Of a DNA stretch of 27,148 bases, positions 8,789 through 15,963 are shown piece by piece; position 1 is the stretch's first letter; the number at the start of each line of letters is the position of its first letter. The DNA is from PBB1 sp040400875. GTDB taxonomy: Bacteria > Pseudomonadota > Gammaproteobacteria > Burkholderiales > Burkholderiaceae_C. The stretch spans positions 1 to 27,148 of the forward strand of contig JBBAPK010000038.1 of NCBI GenBank assembly GCA_040400875.1. The letters are read 5' to 3'. The position numbers and the translations under genes were made by a program. The notes below the pieces were generated by a model. It ran no database searches, had not been told where the DNA came from, and worked only from the letters and a program-made list of their open reading frames with translations.

Positions 8789-9810
8789 TGGGCAACATCC
8801 GCGCCGTGAGCCTGGTGGTGCCGTGCCGCAACGAGTGCCATCACATCGAGGCGTTTTGCGCCGATGCGCTGGCTCAGCAACTGCCCGAGGGCTGGCAGCT
8901 GCAGCTGATCGTCGCCGATGGCGCCAGCGACGACGGCACGCTCGAGCGCTTGCAGCGCGTGCTGAGCGGCGATGCGCGAATGGTCGTGATCGACAACCCG
9001 CAGCGCATCGTGTCGGCAGGCCTCAATCGGGCGATCGCGGTCGCCAGCGGCGATGTCATCGTTCGCATGGATGTGCACACGCGCTACGCCGCCGACTACG
9101 TGGCGCAGTGCCTGCACGCGCTCGAGCGCAGCGGTGCCGACAACGTGGGCGGCCCGTGGCGCGCCGAGGGGCGTGACGGCTGGCCGGGCGCGATCGCTGC
9201 GGCCTTTCAGTCGCGCTGGGTGGCCGGCGGTGCGCGCTCTCGTTCGCTGGTCTACGAAGGCGAGGTCGACACTGTCTATCTGGGCTGCTGGCCGCGCGCC
9301 ACTTTTGAGCGCTTCGGTGGCTTCGACGAGGCCCTGGTTCGCAATCAGGACGACGAGCACAACCTGCGCATCGTGCTGGGTGGTGCTCGCATCTGGCAAA
9401 GCCCTGCCATCCGATCGGTGTACAGCCCGCGGGATTCGCTGGCCGCGCTGTGGCGGCAGTGGCTGCAGTACGGCTACTGGAAGCCCTTCGTGATGAAAAA
9501 GCACGGACAGGCCGCGGCCTGGCGGCACTGGGTGCCGGGGCTGTTCGTCGCTGTTCTCGCGCTGGCGGGGCTGCTCGCTGTGGCCGGCGTCGGCGCAGCG
9601 CCGTTGCTCGCGCTGCTGGGTGTGTATGCGCTGGTGCTGGCCGGCTTGTCGCTGGCGGTGGCCAGCGTGTCGTCTTGGGCCTTGCTGTGGCGGCTGCCGC
9701 TGGTGGTGGCCGCGCAGCAGATCGGCTACGGCGTGGGCACGCTGATCGGCGCGTGGGACGCCTGGCGGCACGGGCGCGGGCGCGACAGTTTTGCCAGGCT
9801 CACGCGATGA
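8788..9810 (+). CDS. Glycosyltransferase family 2, ExoA-like, with C-terminal membrane segments
   Basis: A 340-residue GT-A glycosyltransferase. The N-terminus SLVVPCRNE and IVADGASDDGT (residues 8-51) bind nucleotide sugar; Asp95 in VRMDVHTRY is the metal-binding-type acidic motif. NQDDEHNLRI and a following WRQWLQYGYWK segment are characteristic of ExoA-like enzymes of succinoglycan-type synthesis. Residues from about 250 to 320 hold two or three hydrophobic segments anchoring it in the inner membrane. It starts at ATG 8788, which overlaps the previous stop by one base, and its stop overlaps the methyltransferase start as ATGA. Donor and linkage cannot be deduced. Confidence 0.9.
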   Translation: MGNIRAVSLVVPCRNECHHIEAFCADALAQQLPEGWQLQLIVADGASDDGTLERLQRVLSGDARMVVIDNPQRIVSAGLNRAIAVASGDVIVRMDVHTRYAADYVAQCLHALERSGADNVGGPWRAEGRDGWPGAIAAAFQSRWVAGGARSRSLVYEGEVDTVYLGCWPRATFERFGGFDEALVRNQDDEHNLRIVLGGARIWQSPAIRSVYSPRDSLAALWRQWLQYGYWKPFVMKKHGQAAAWRHWVPGLFVAVLALAGLLAVAGVGAAPLLALLGVYALVLAGLSLAVASVSSWALLWRLPLVVAAQQIGYGVGTLIGAWDAWRHGRGRDSFARLTR

Positions 9811-10529
9811 GCGACCGGCCCGACAACCCGGCGACGGGCCGCGACGACGAAGTCGACGCCGTGCGTGAACGCTACGCCCGCCGCCAGGTCACCGACCGGC
9901 GCTACCACCCGCTCGAGCCCTCGGTGTGGTGCGCCCGGCTTGAGCGCGAGCGCGCACTACTGCAGTTGCTGGCCGCGCAGGGCTGGGGCGATCTGTCGCA
10001 GCGCCGCGTGCTCGAAGTCGGCTGCGGCAGCGGCGGCAACCTGCTCGAGTGGCTGCGGCTGGGCGTGTCACCTGAGCATCTCAGCGGCATCGAGCTGCTG
10101 AGCGAGCGGCTGGCGCAAGCGCGCTTGGCGCTTCCCGCCGCCGCCACGCTGATCGAAGGCGATGCCTTGCAGGCCGACATCGAGCCGTCCAGCCAAGACG
10201 TGGTGATGCAGTCCACGGTGTTCAGCTCGCTGCTCGACGACGCCTTTCAGCAGAGCCTGGCCGACGCGATGTGGCGCTGGACCAAGCCGGGCGGTGCGGT
10301 GCTCTGGTACGACTTCACCGTGAACAACCCGCGCAATGCCGACGTGCGCGGCGTGCCGCTCGCACGGGTGCACGAGCTGTTCCCGCACGGTCGCATCACC
10401 ACGCGCCGCGTCACGCTGACGCCACCCATCAGCCGCCTCGTGTGCGGCGTGCATCCTGCGGCCTATGGCCTGTTCAACACGCTGCCGTGGCTGCGCACGC
10501 ATGTGCTGTGCTGGATCGCCAAGCCGTGA
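9807..10529 (+). CDS. Class I SAM-dependent methyltransferase
   Basis: A 240-residue protein with the SAM-binding motif I VLEVGCGSGGNLLEW and a conserved acidic GIELL after strand 2. A later motif region (DVVMQSTVFSSLLDD) and KPGGAVLWYDF complete the Rossmann methyltransferase core. Its place at the end of the packed glycosyl operon suggests methylation of a sugar, possibly capping the non-reducing end, but protein or small-molecule substrates are not excluded. ATG 9807 overlaps the preceding stop as ATGA. About 110 bp of non-coding sequence follows before vapB. Confidence 0.88.
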   Translation: MSDRPDNPATGRDDEVDAVRERYARRQVTDRRYHPLEPSVWCARLERERALLQLLAAQGWGDLSQRRVLEVGCGSGGNLLEWLRLGVSPEHLSGIELLSERLAQARLALPAAATLIEGDALQADIEPSSQDVVMQSTVFSSLLDDAFQQSLADAMWRWTKPGGAVLWYDFTVNNPRNADVRGVPLARVHELFPHGRITTRRVTLTPPISRLVCGVHPAAYGLFNTLPWLRTHVLCWIAKP

Positions 10530-10560
10530 TCGGCCGCATGAGCGAGCGAGCAATGAAAGT

Positions 10561-10569
10561 TGTTAAAGT
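10561..10569 (+). promoter_or_regulatory. Candidate extended -10 promoter for vapBC
   Basis: TGTTAAAGT reads as TGn followed by TAAAGT, an extended -10 element needing little -35 sequence. It would start transcription near 10576, just before the tandem 8-bp repeats and about 64 nt before the vapB ATG. Confidence 0.4.
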
Positions 10570-10581
10570 CTCCTGCAGATG

Positions 10582-10613
10582 TGCATCACTGCATCAGCGC
10601 ATCAATGAATCAT
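10582..10613 (+). repeat. Four tandem 8-bp repeats upstream of vapB
   Basis: TGCATCAC, TGCATCAG, CGCATCAA and TGAATCAT follow one another without gaps, sharing TGCATCA at 7, 7, 6 and 6 of 7 positions. They lie 26 bp before the vapB start and just downstream of the predicted transcription start. Tandem short sites are typical operators of ribbon-helix-helix proteins, so this is a candidate autoregulatory site for VapB. Confidence 0.65.
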
Positions 10614-10639
10614 CTGGCCGCCTTGACTGAGGTTTGCTC

Positions 10640-10882
10640 ATGAGAACCACGCTCGACATTGACGAAGATCTGCTGGCCGCAGCCAAGGAGCTCGCGCGCA
10701 AGGAAGGCTCCACCGCGGGGCAGGTGGTGTCGCGTCTGTTGCGCCGGTCGCTCACCGGTCAGCATGCGGCCACGGGCGGGAAACGCAAGTCGGCGGCGGG
10801 TTTCGAGCCGTTTCCTGCCAAGGCCGGCGTGGTGATCACCAACGATCTGGTCAATGCCTTGCGCGACGCCGAAGGCGTGTGA
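10640..10882 (+). CDS. VapB-like antitoxin
   Basis: An 80-residue protein whose first 45 residues (RTTLDIDEDLLAAAKELAR, then VVSRLLRRSL) fit a ribbon-helix-helix DNA-binding fold: an N-terminal beta strand, then two helices. The C-terminal tail (about 50-80) would wrap the toxin. The ATG at 10640 is chosen over the TTG two codons earlier because a TGAGG site lies seven bases before it. It is followed after 9 bp by the PIN-domain toxin gene, the standard antitoxin-first order. Antitoxins of this type repress their own promoter, which fits the tandem repeats at 10582-10613. Confidence 0.87.
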   Translation: MRTTLDIDEDLLAAAKELARKEGSTAGQVVSRLLRRSLTGQHAATGGKRKSAAGFEPFPAKAGVVITNDLVNALRDAEGV

Positions 10883-10891
10883 GCCACGATC

Positions 10892-11329
10892 ATGAGCTTG
10901 CGAGCCCTGCTCGACGTGAACGTGCTGGTGGCCTTGCTGGACGCCGGTCACCTGCATCACGCCAGCGCCACCGCATGGATGGCCGACAACGCCAGATCCG
11001 GCTGGGCGTCTTGCCCGATCACCCAAAACGGCTGCCTGCGCATCCTGTCGCTCGCCAGCTATCCCAACGCGCAGCCGACGGCTCAGGTCGCGCAGCGGCT
11101 CGCGCTGGCCATGGCCAATGGCCGCCACGCGTTCTGGCCCGATTCGGTGAGCCTGCTCGATGCCGGCGTCTTGCGATGGGATCGGGTGCTCACCTCGCGC
11201 CAGGTCACTGATGCCTACCTGCTCGCGCTCGCGGTGGCCCAAGGGGGCCGGCTGGTGACCTTCGACGGCGGCATCTCGGTCGATGCGGTGCCCACTGCGG
11301 CCAGAAAACACCTTGTCACACTGGGCTGA
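10892..11329 (+). CDS. VapC-like PIN-domain toxin
   Basis: A 145-residue PIN-domain ribonuclease-type protein. Acidic residues of the predicted metal site are Asp8 (LLDVNVLVALLD), Asp107 (VTDAYLLALA) and Asp125 (TFDGG). In the segment CPITQNGCLRI the position often occupied by glutamate in related toxins is Gln45; I cannot say whether this weakens catalysis. VapC toxins cleave RNA and are held inactive by VapB. The gene is in the same direction as the glycan genes, 9 bp after vapB and 16 bp before the aminotransferase gene, so downstream glycan genes probably share its transcript. Confidence 0.88.
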   Translation: MSLRALLDVNVLVALLDAGHLHHASATAWMADNARSGWASCPITQNGCLRILSLASYPNAQPTAQVAQRLALAMANGRHAFWPDSVSLLDAGVLRWDRVLTSRQVTDAYLLALAVAQGGRLVTFDGGISVDAVPTAARKHLVTLG

Positions 11330-11345
11330 GCCGGCACACTGCGCC

Positions 11346-12512
11346 ATGCCTGAAACCGCCTTTCCCTTCATCCCCTTCGCGCTGCCCGACATCGGTGACG
11401 ACGAGATCGCCGAAGTGGTCGACACGCTGCGTTCGGGCTGGATCACCACCGGCCCGAAGACGCGGCGTTTCGAGGAAGACTTCACCGCCTACCTGGGCGA
11501 CCCGGGGCTGCATTCGATGGCCGTCAACTCGGCCACCGCGGGGCTGCACCTCGCGCTCGAGGCACTGGGCATCGGGCCGGGCGACGAGGTCATCACCACC
11601 ACCCACACCTTCACCTCCACCGCCGAGGTGGTGCGCTATCTCGGCGCCGACGTGGTGCTGGTCGACATCGACCCGGCCACGCTGTGCATTGACGTGGCCG
11701 CGGTCGAAGCCGCCATCACGCCGCGCACCAAGGCGGTCATTCCGGTGCACTACGCGGGCCTGGCCGCCGACATGGCCACGCTGCTGCCGCTGGCTCGCCG
11801 CCATGGCCTGAAGGTGGTCGAAGACGCGGCGCATGCGCTGCCGACCACCTGCGGCGGCCAGCTCGTGGGCACGCTGGGCAGCGACGTCACGGTGTTCAGC
11901 TTTTACGCCAACAAGACCATGACCACCGGCGAGGGCGGCATGGTGGTCACGCGCGATGCGGCCATCGCCAAGCGTGTGCAAGTGATGCGGCTGCACGGCA
12001 TCAACCGCGATGCGTTCGACCGCTTCACGGCCAAGGCGCCGAGCTGGTACTACGAGATCGTGGCGCCGGGCTTCAAGTACAACCTGACCGACATCGCCTC
12101 GGCGATGGGCATCCACCAGCTGCGCCGCTCGCGCGGATTCCAGGCCACCCGGGCTGCCATTGCCGCACGCTACGACGCGGCCTTTGCCGACTTGCCGGTG
12201 ATCACGCCACCACAGCCCGCAGGCGGCGACACGCACGCTTGGCACTTGTATGTGTTGCGGCTGGCCGATGGCGCGAAGCTCACGCGCGACGGCCTCATCG
12301 ATGGGCTGTACGCCGCGGGCATCGGCTGCAGCGTGCACTACATCCCGCTGCACCTGCAGCCCTACTGGCGCGAGCGCTATGCACTCACGCCCGAGCGCTT
12401 TCCCCACAGCCAGCACGCCTACGAGCGCATGCTCAGCCTGCCGCTCTACACGCGCATGGACGACTCTCAAATCGAGCGCGTGATGGCCGCCGTGCGCGCG
12501 CTGCTGGGCTGA
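11346..12512 (+). CDS. DegT/DnrJ/EryC1/StrS-family nucleotide-sugar aminotransferase
   Basis: A 388-residue PLP enzyme. The N-terminal SGWITTGPKTRRFE is diagnostic of the family. Asp160 (VVEDAAHAL) would contact the pyridine nitrogen, and Lys190 in SFYANKTMTTGEGG forms the Schiff base. It transfers an amino group to a keto sugar nucleotide, most likely the UDP-4-keto-6-deoxy-HexNAc made by the WbpM/PglF-like dehydratase two genes downstream. A dTDP-4-keto-6-deoxyglucose substrate (from the rml operon) is an alternative. The start ATG 11346 is 16 bp after vapC, with no obvious Shine-Dalgarno sequence. 21 bp separate it from the phosphoglycosyltransferase gene. Confidence 0.93.
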   Translation: MPETAFPFIPFALPDIGDDEIAEVVDTLRSGWITTGPKTRRFEEDFTAYLGDPGLHSMAVNSATAGLHLALEALGIGPGDEVITTTHTFTSTAEVVRYLGADVVLVDIDPATLCIDVAAVEAAITPRTKAVIPVHYAGLAADMATLLPLARRHGLKVVEDAAHALPTTCGGQLVGTLGSDVTVFSFYANKTMTTGEGGMVVTRDAAIAKRVQVMRLHGINRDAFDRFTAKAPSWYYEIVAPGFKYNLTDIASAMGIHQLRRSRGFQATRAAIAARYDAAFADLPVITPPQPAGGDTHAWHLYVLRLADGAKLTRDGLIDGLYAAGIGCSVHYIPLHLQPYWRERYALTPERFPHSQHAYERMLSLPLYTRMDDSQIERVMAAVRALLG

Positions 12513-12533
12513 GCTCGTGGCCGATCACAGCGG

Positions 12534-13142
12534 ATGACCAAACGACTGATCGATGTGCTGGCCTCGGTGTGCGGGCTGCTGCTGCTGGCGCCGCTGCTGC
12601 TGGTGGCAGCGATCGCCATCAAGCTCGACTCGCCGGGGCCGGTGTTCTTCAGGCAGGTTCGCGTCGGGCGCCACGGCGTTGAATTTCGCATTCACAAGCT
12701 GCGCACCATGCGCCAGGCCGATGCCGCTGAGGCGGGCTCGGCGATGCAAATTACCGTGGGCGACGACCCGCGCATCACCCGCGTCGGCGCGCTGCTGCGT
12801 CGCACCAAGCTCGATGAGCTGGCCCAGCTGATCGATGTGTGCCTCGGCCACATGAGCTTGGTCGGCCCGCGCCCCGAGGTGCCGCGTTATGTGGCGGCGT
12901 ATCCGCAGGCCTTGCGCGACAAGCTGCTCGGCGTGCGTCCGGGCATCACCGATCCGGCCTCGCTCGCATTTCGTGACGAGAGCGAGCGGCTCACGCGGGC
13001 CGCCGATCCGCAGCGCGAGTACCTCGAGGTGGTGATGCCCGCCAAGCTCGCCATCTCGGCGAAGTACATCGATGAGGCCAACGCCTTGAGCGATCTGCGC
13101 TGCATCGCAGCCACCGTGCGCGCACTGTGGACCCCCAGATAA
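12534..13142 (+). CDS. PglC-like initiating sugar phosphate transferase
   Basis: A 202-residue bacterial sugar transferase (PF02397). One N-terminal membrane helix (about 10-30) is followed by the re-entrant-helix proline segment SPGPVFFRQ, KLRTM, the catalytic Asp94-Glu95 pair in KLDELAQL, and GPRPEVP. The short length matches single-domain monotopic enzymes such as PglC, not the longer WbaP type. It moves a sugar-1-phosphate from a UDP-sugar to undecaprenyl phosphate at the inner face of the membrane, the first committed step of the glycan. Flanked by the aminotransferase and dehydratase genes, it likely uses their amino-deoxy sugar, for example a bacillosamine-type residue. Confidence 0.93.
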   Translation: MTKRLIDVLASVCGLLLLAPLLLVAAIAIKLDSPGPVFFRQVRVGRHGVEFRIHKLRTMRQADAAEAGSAMQITVGDDPRITRVGALLRRTKLDELAQLIDVCLGHMSLVGPRPEVPRYVAAYPQALRDKLLGVRPGITDPASLAFRDESERLTRAADPQREYLEVVMPAKLAISAKYIDEANALSDLRCIAATVRALWTPR

Positions 13143-13155
13143 TTCCTCACTCTCC

Positions 13156-14853
13156 ATGATCTGGCACCGAATTGATCGTTTTTTGGCCCACTGGCGCCCG
13201 CACCGGCAACCGCTCACGCTGCTGCTGGACGGCCTGACGATCGCGCTGTGCTGGAACGCCACCTATCTGTTTCGCCTGGGTTTCGAACGCTGGTGGAGTG
13301 CTCGCCCCGATTACGACATCGCGGTGATGCTGGGTGTGGTGGCGGTCTATCTGGTGGTTTTCAAGCTGGCGCGCGTGCCTGAGGGCATGTGGCGCTTTTC
13401 GGGCTTTGGCGAGGTGCAGCGGCTGACGGTGTCGTGCACCGTGGCAGGTGCCATCAGCGCGGTGGCGGTGCTGATGATGCAGCTCTACGAGGTGCCGCGC
13501 GCGGTGCTGGCGCTGCACCCCGTCATCACGCTGATGGGGCTGTGCATGACGCGCATGGCCTACCGCATGCTCTATGAACACACCCGNNNNNNNNNNNNNN
13601 NNNNNNNNNNNNNNNNNNNNNNNNNNNNNNNNNNNNNNNNNNNNNNNNNNNNNNNNNNNNNNNNNNNNNNNNNNNNNNNNNNNNNNGCCATCGAGCTGGC
13701 CGCGGCCACCGCGCTGCCGGTGCTCACCGTGCCGTCGATCAGCGAGTTGCAGTCGGGTGCTGCGCGCATCGAGCGCATTCGTGCCGTCGAGCCCGAAGAC
13801 CTGCTGGGTCGCGAGCCGGTGGTGCTTGACGAGGCGGGCATTGCCAGCATCGTGTCGGGCAAGACGGTGCTGGTCACCGGTGCGGGTGGGTCCATCGGCA
13901 GCGAGCTGTGTCGGCAGCTGGCGCGCTACGGCCCGGCTCGGCTGGTGCTCTACGAGCTGAGCGAATTCGCGCTGTATCAAATCGAGCAGCAACTGGGCGA
14001 GCTGCACCCCGGTTTGCCCTTGGTGCGGCTCATGGGCGACGTGAAAGATCTGGCGCACCTGCGCGCCACCTTCAGCGCGCAGCGAGCGCAATTGGTGTTC
14101 CATGCCGCCGCCTTCAAGCATGTGCCGTTGATGGAAGACGACAACGCCTGGGCGGCGCTGCAAAACAACACGCTGGGCACATATCACGCGGCGCTGGCGG
14201 CGGCCGAATGCGGCGCCGAGCGCTTCGTGATGATCAGCACCGACAAGGCGGTCAACCCCACCAACGTGATGGGTGCCAGCAAGCGCGCAGCCGAGCGGGT
14301 GCTGTCGCACCTGGCCACGCAGTATGCGGGCACGGTGTTTTCGGCGGTGCGCTTTGGCAATGTGCTGGGCTCGAGCGGCAGCGTGATCCCGAAGTTCAAG
14401 GAACAGATCGCGCGCGGCGGGCCGGTGACGGTCACCCACCCCGACATCACCCGTTATTTCATGACCATCCCCGAGGCGGTGCGGCTGGTGCTGCAGGCCG
14501 CCGCACTGGCGCAAAGTGGCCAGGTCCATGTGCTCGACATGGGCGAGCCGGTGAGGATCGTTGAGCTCGCGCGTCAGCTGATCCGCCTGAGCGGCCACCG
14601 CGACAACGAGATCGCGATCGTTTTCAGCGGGCTGCGGCCGGGCGAAAAGCTCTACGAGGAACTGCTGGCCGATGCCGACACCACGCAGCCGTCCAAGCAT
14701 CCCAGCTTGCGCATCGCGCGCTTGAACGAGCAGGCCACCGCGGCGTGGATGGCCGAATTGCTGGGCTGGCTGAACACACCGCAGCCCCAGGTGCAGCCTG
14801 CCGCCTGGCGCGCGCGGCTGGCGCGATTCATCCCGGAATACCAGCCGCGTTGA
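13156..14853 (+). CDS. WbpM/PglF-like UDP-sugar 4,6-dehydratase, interrupted by assembly gap
   Basis: Membrane-bound nucleotide-sugar dehydratase of the CapD/FlaA1 group. The N-terminal part (13156-13586) encodes about four membrane helices; the C-terminal part carries the NAD(P) loop TGAGGSIGSE, HAAAFKHVPLME, STDKAVNPTNVMG and LRPGEKLYEE. Met (14269-14271) with Lys (14281-14283) gives the MxxxK form found in WbpM/PglF in place of YxxxK. It converts UDP-GlcNAc to the 4-keto-6-deoxy sugar. The 100 Ns replace the first Rossmann-like domain, so the real protein should be about 80-100 residues longer than the 565 codons here. Frame is kept across the Ns, probably by chance. Confidence 0.92.
   Translation: MIWHRIDRFLAHWRPHRQPLTLLLDGLTIALCWNATYLFRLGFERWWSARPDYDIAVMLGVVAVYLVVFKLARVPEGMWRFSGFGEVQRLTVSCTVAGAISAVAVLMMQLYEVPRAVLALHPVITLMGLCMTRMAYRMLYEHTXXXXXXXXXXXXXXXXXXXXXXXXXXXXXXXXXXAIELAAATALPVLTVPSISELQSGAARIERIRAVEPEDLLGREPVVLDEAGIASIVSGKTVLVTGAGGSIGSELCRQLARYGPARLVLYELSEFALYQIEQQLGELHPGLPLVRLMGDVKDLAHLRATFSAQRAQLVFHAAAFKHVPLMEDDNAWAALQNNTLGTYHAALAAAECGAERFVMISTDKAVNPTNVMGASKRAAERVLSHLATQYAGTVFSAVRFGNVLGSSGSVIPKFKEQIARGGPVTVTHPDITRYFMTIPEAVRLVLQAAALAQSGQVHVLDMGEPVRIVELARQLIRLSGHRDNEIAIVFSGLRPGEKLYEELLADADTTQPSKHPSLRIARLNEQATAAWMAELLGWLNTPQPQVQPAAWRARLARFIPEYQPR
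13587..13686. other. Assembly gap of 100 Ns
   Basis: Exactly 100 undefined bases, a conventional scaffold placeholder. It sits inside the dehydratase gene between the last membrane helix (YEHTR) and the segment beginning AIELAAATALP, so the missing DNA is coding. The true size is probably a few hundred bases. Confidence 0.97.
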
Positions 14854-14871
14854 GCCGCGCTGGCGGGCCGT

Positions 14872-15963
14872 TCAGTGCCGAACGACCGCCCAGCGCGGCA
14901 CCTTGAAGCGCACGATGCTCCAGTACAGCGCGGTGTACGACACCATGAACACCACGAGGCAGCACGCCAGCACCGCAGTGCTGCTGAACCACAGCATCGC
15001 CGGGATCACCGACAGGCTGCACAGCAGCCACAGGTAGGGCGAGGTCATGGAGTTGCGGGCGCGCAGGCTGGACTCTGGCGACTCACCAATCAGCGGCCTG
15101 ATCAAACGGCGGTGTACCAGCTGGTGCAGGTGCACGCCGTCAGGAAGACCGGGCGACATGTGCCGAAGATATTTCTTCCTATAAATCGAGAAGAGGGTTT
15201 CGAAGATCGGGTAAGCGCACAGCAACAAGGGAAACAGCGGCGAGACCGTCGGGTGGCGCGCAATCGTGAGCACACCCAGCTCGGCGATCACGAAACCCAG
15301 CAGGTAGGCCCCGCCATCGCCCAGAAAAATCAGGCCCGCCGGAAAGTTCCACACGAAAAATCCCAGCGTGGCACCGGCGGCGATCAACGCCACGGTGACC
15401 ACCAGCCGGTCGTTCAATTGCAAGCCCACATAGGCCAGCGCCAGCAGCATGATCAGCGCGCACATCGAGGCCAGCCCGTTGAAGCCGTCGATGATGTTCA
15501 CCGCATTGGCCACGCCCGAAACCACCAGCAGCGTCAGCGCGATGGCGCCGATCGGCATGCTCACCAGCAGGTCCACGCCGGGGATGTCGGTGCGGCGAAT
15601 CACGGCGTCCAGACACCAAGCCCCCAGCGCTGCCGACGCGGCCGTGGCCCACAGTCGCTTGGCGGGCGAGACCTTCTTGGTCAGGTCTTCGGCCAGCCCC
15701 GCCCCAAAGGCCGGCAGCGCACACGCCAGAAACAACCAGATCGACGCGCTCAGCGGGCTGTTCATCAACTGCGCCAGCAGCGCGCCGGACAGCATCGCTG
15801 CCAGGATGCCCACGCCGCCCACGCGGGGCACGGGCCGGCGGTGGAACTTCTGCGGCCCATCCAATTCATGGTCAGCCGAAAGATGCGCATGCCAATCGCT
15901 CGAGCGCACCACCAGCAAGGTCGCGATCAAAGAGACAACGAAACTCAGCAGCAGGAAACTCAT
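14872..15963 (-). CDS. WecA/MraY-family undecaprenyl-phosphate sugar-1-phosphate transferase
   Basis: A 363-residue polytopic membrane protein with roughly ten helices. Motifs of the family are HRRPVPRVGG (41-50), VNIIDGFNGLA (155-165), FLGDGGAYLLG (213-223) and the His-box DGVHLHQLVHRR (275-286). It transfers a sugar-1-phosphate, probably GlcNAc-1-P or a relative, to undecaprenyl phosphate. ATG 15963 overlaps the rmlC stop as ATGA, so it is the last gene of the rhamnose operon. It ends 18 bp from the convergent dehydratase gene. It is the second initiating transferase in the window and unrelated in fold to the PglC-like one. It carries an extra hydrophobic C-terminal region of about 50 residues. 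Confidence 0.9.
   Translation of the reverse strand: MSFLLLSFVVSLIATLLVVRSSDWHAHLSADHELDGPQKFHRRPVPRVGGVGILAAMLSGALLAQLMNSPLSASIWLFLACALPAFGAGLAEDLTKKVSPAKRLWATAASAALGAWCLDAVIRRTDIPGVDLLVSMPIGAIALTLLVVSGVANAVNIIDGFNGLASMCALIMLLALAYVGLQLNDRLVVTVALIAAGATLGFFVWNFPAGLIFLGDGGAYLLGFVIAELGVLTIARHPTVSPLFPLLLCAYPIFETLFSIYRKKYLRHMSPGLPDGVHLHQLVHRRLIRPLIGESPESSLRARNSMTSPYLWLLCSLSVIPAMLWFSSTAVLACCLVVFMVSYTALYWSIVRFKVPRWAVVRH

Noticed and set aside
10582..10613. CRISPR-like array
   Set aside because: Units are only 8 bp, without spacers, and no cas genes are present.
10553..10630. 25-codon open frame between the methyltransferase and vapB
   Set aside because: No ribosome binding site, and the 8-bp periodic repeats in it argue for an operator rather than coding sequence.
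13147..14700. 517-codon minus-strand frame opposite the WbpM-like gene
   Set aside because: Runs through the N gap and has shadow-type composition; the sense strand has clear dehydratase motifs.
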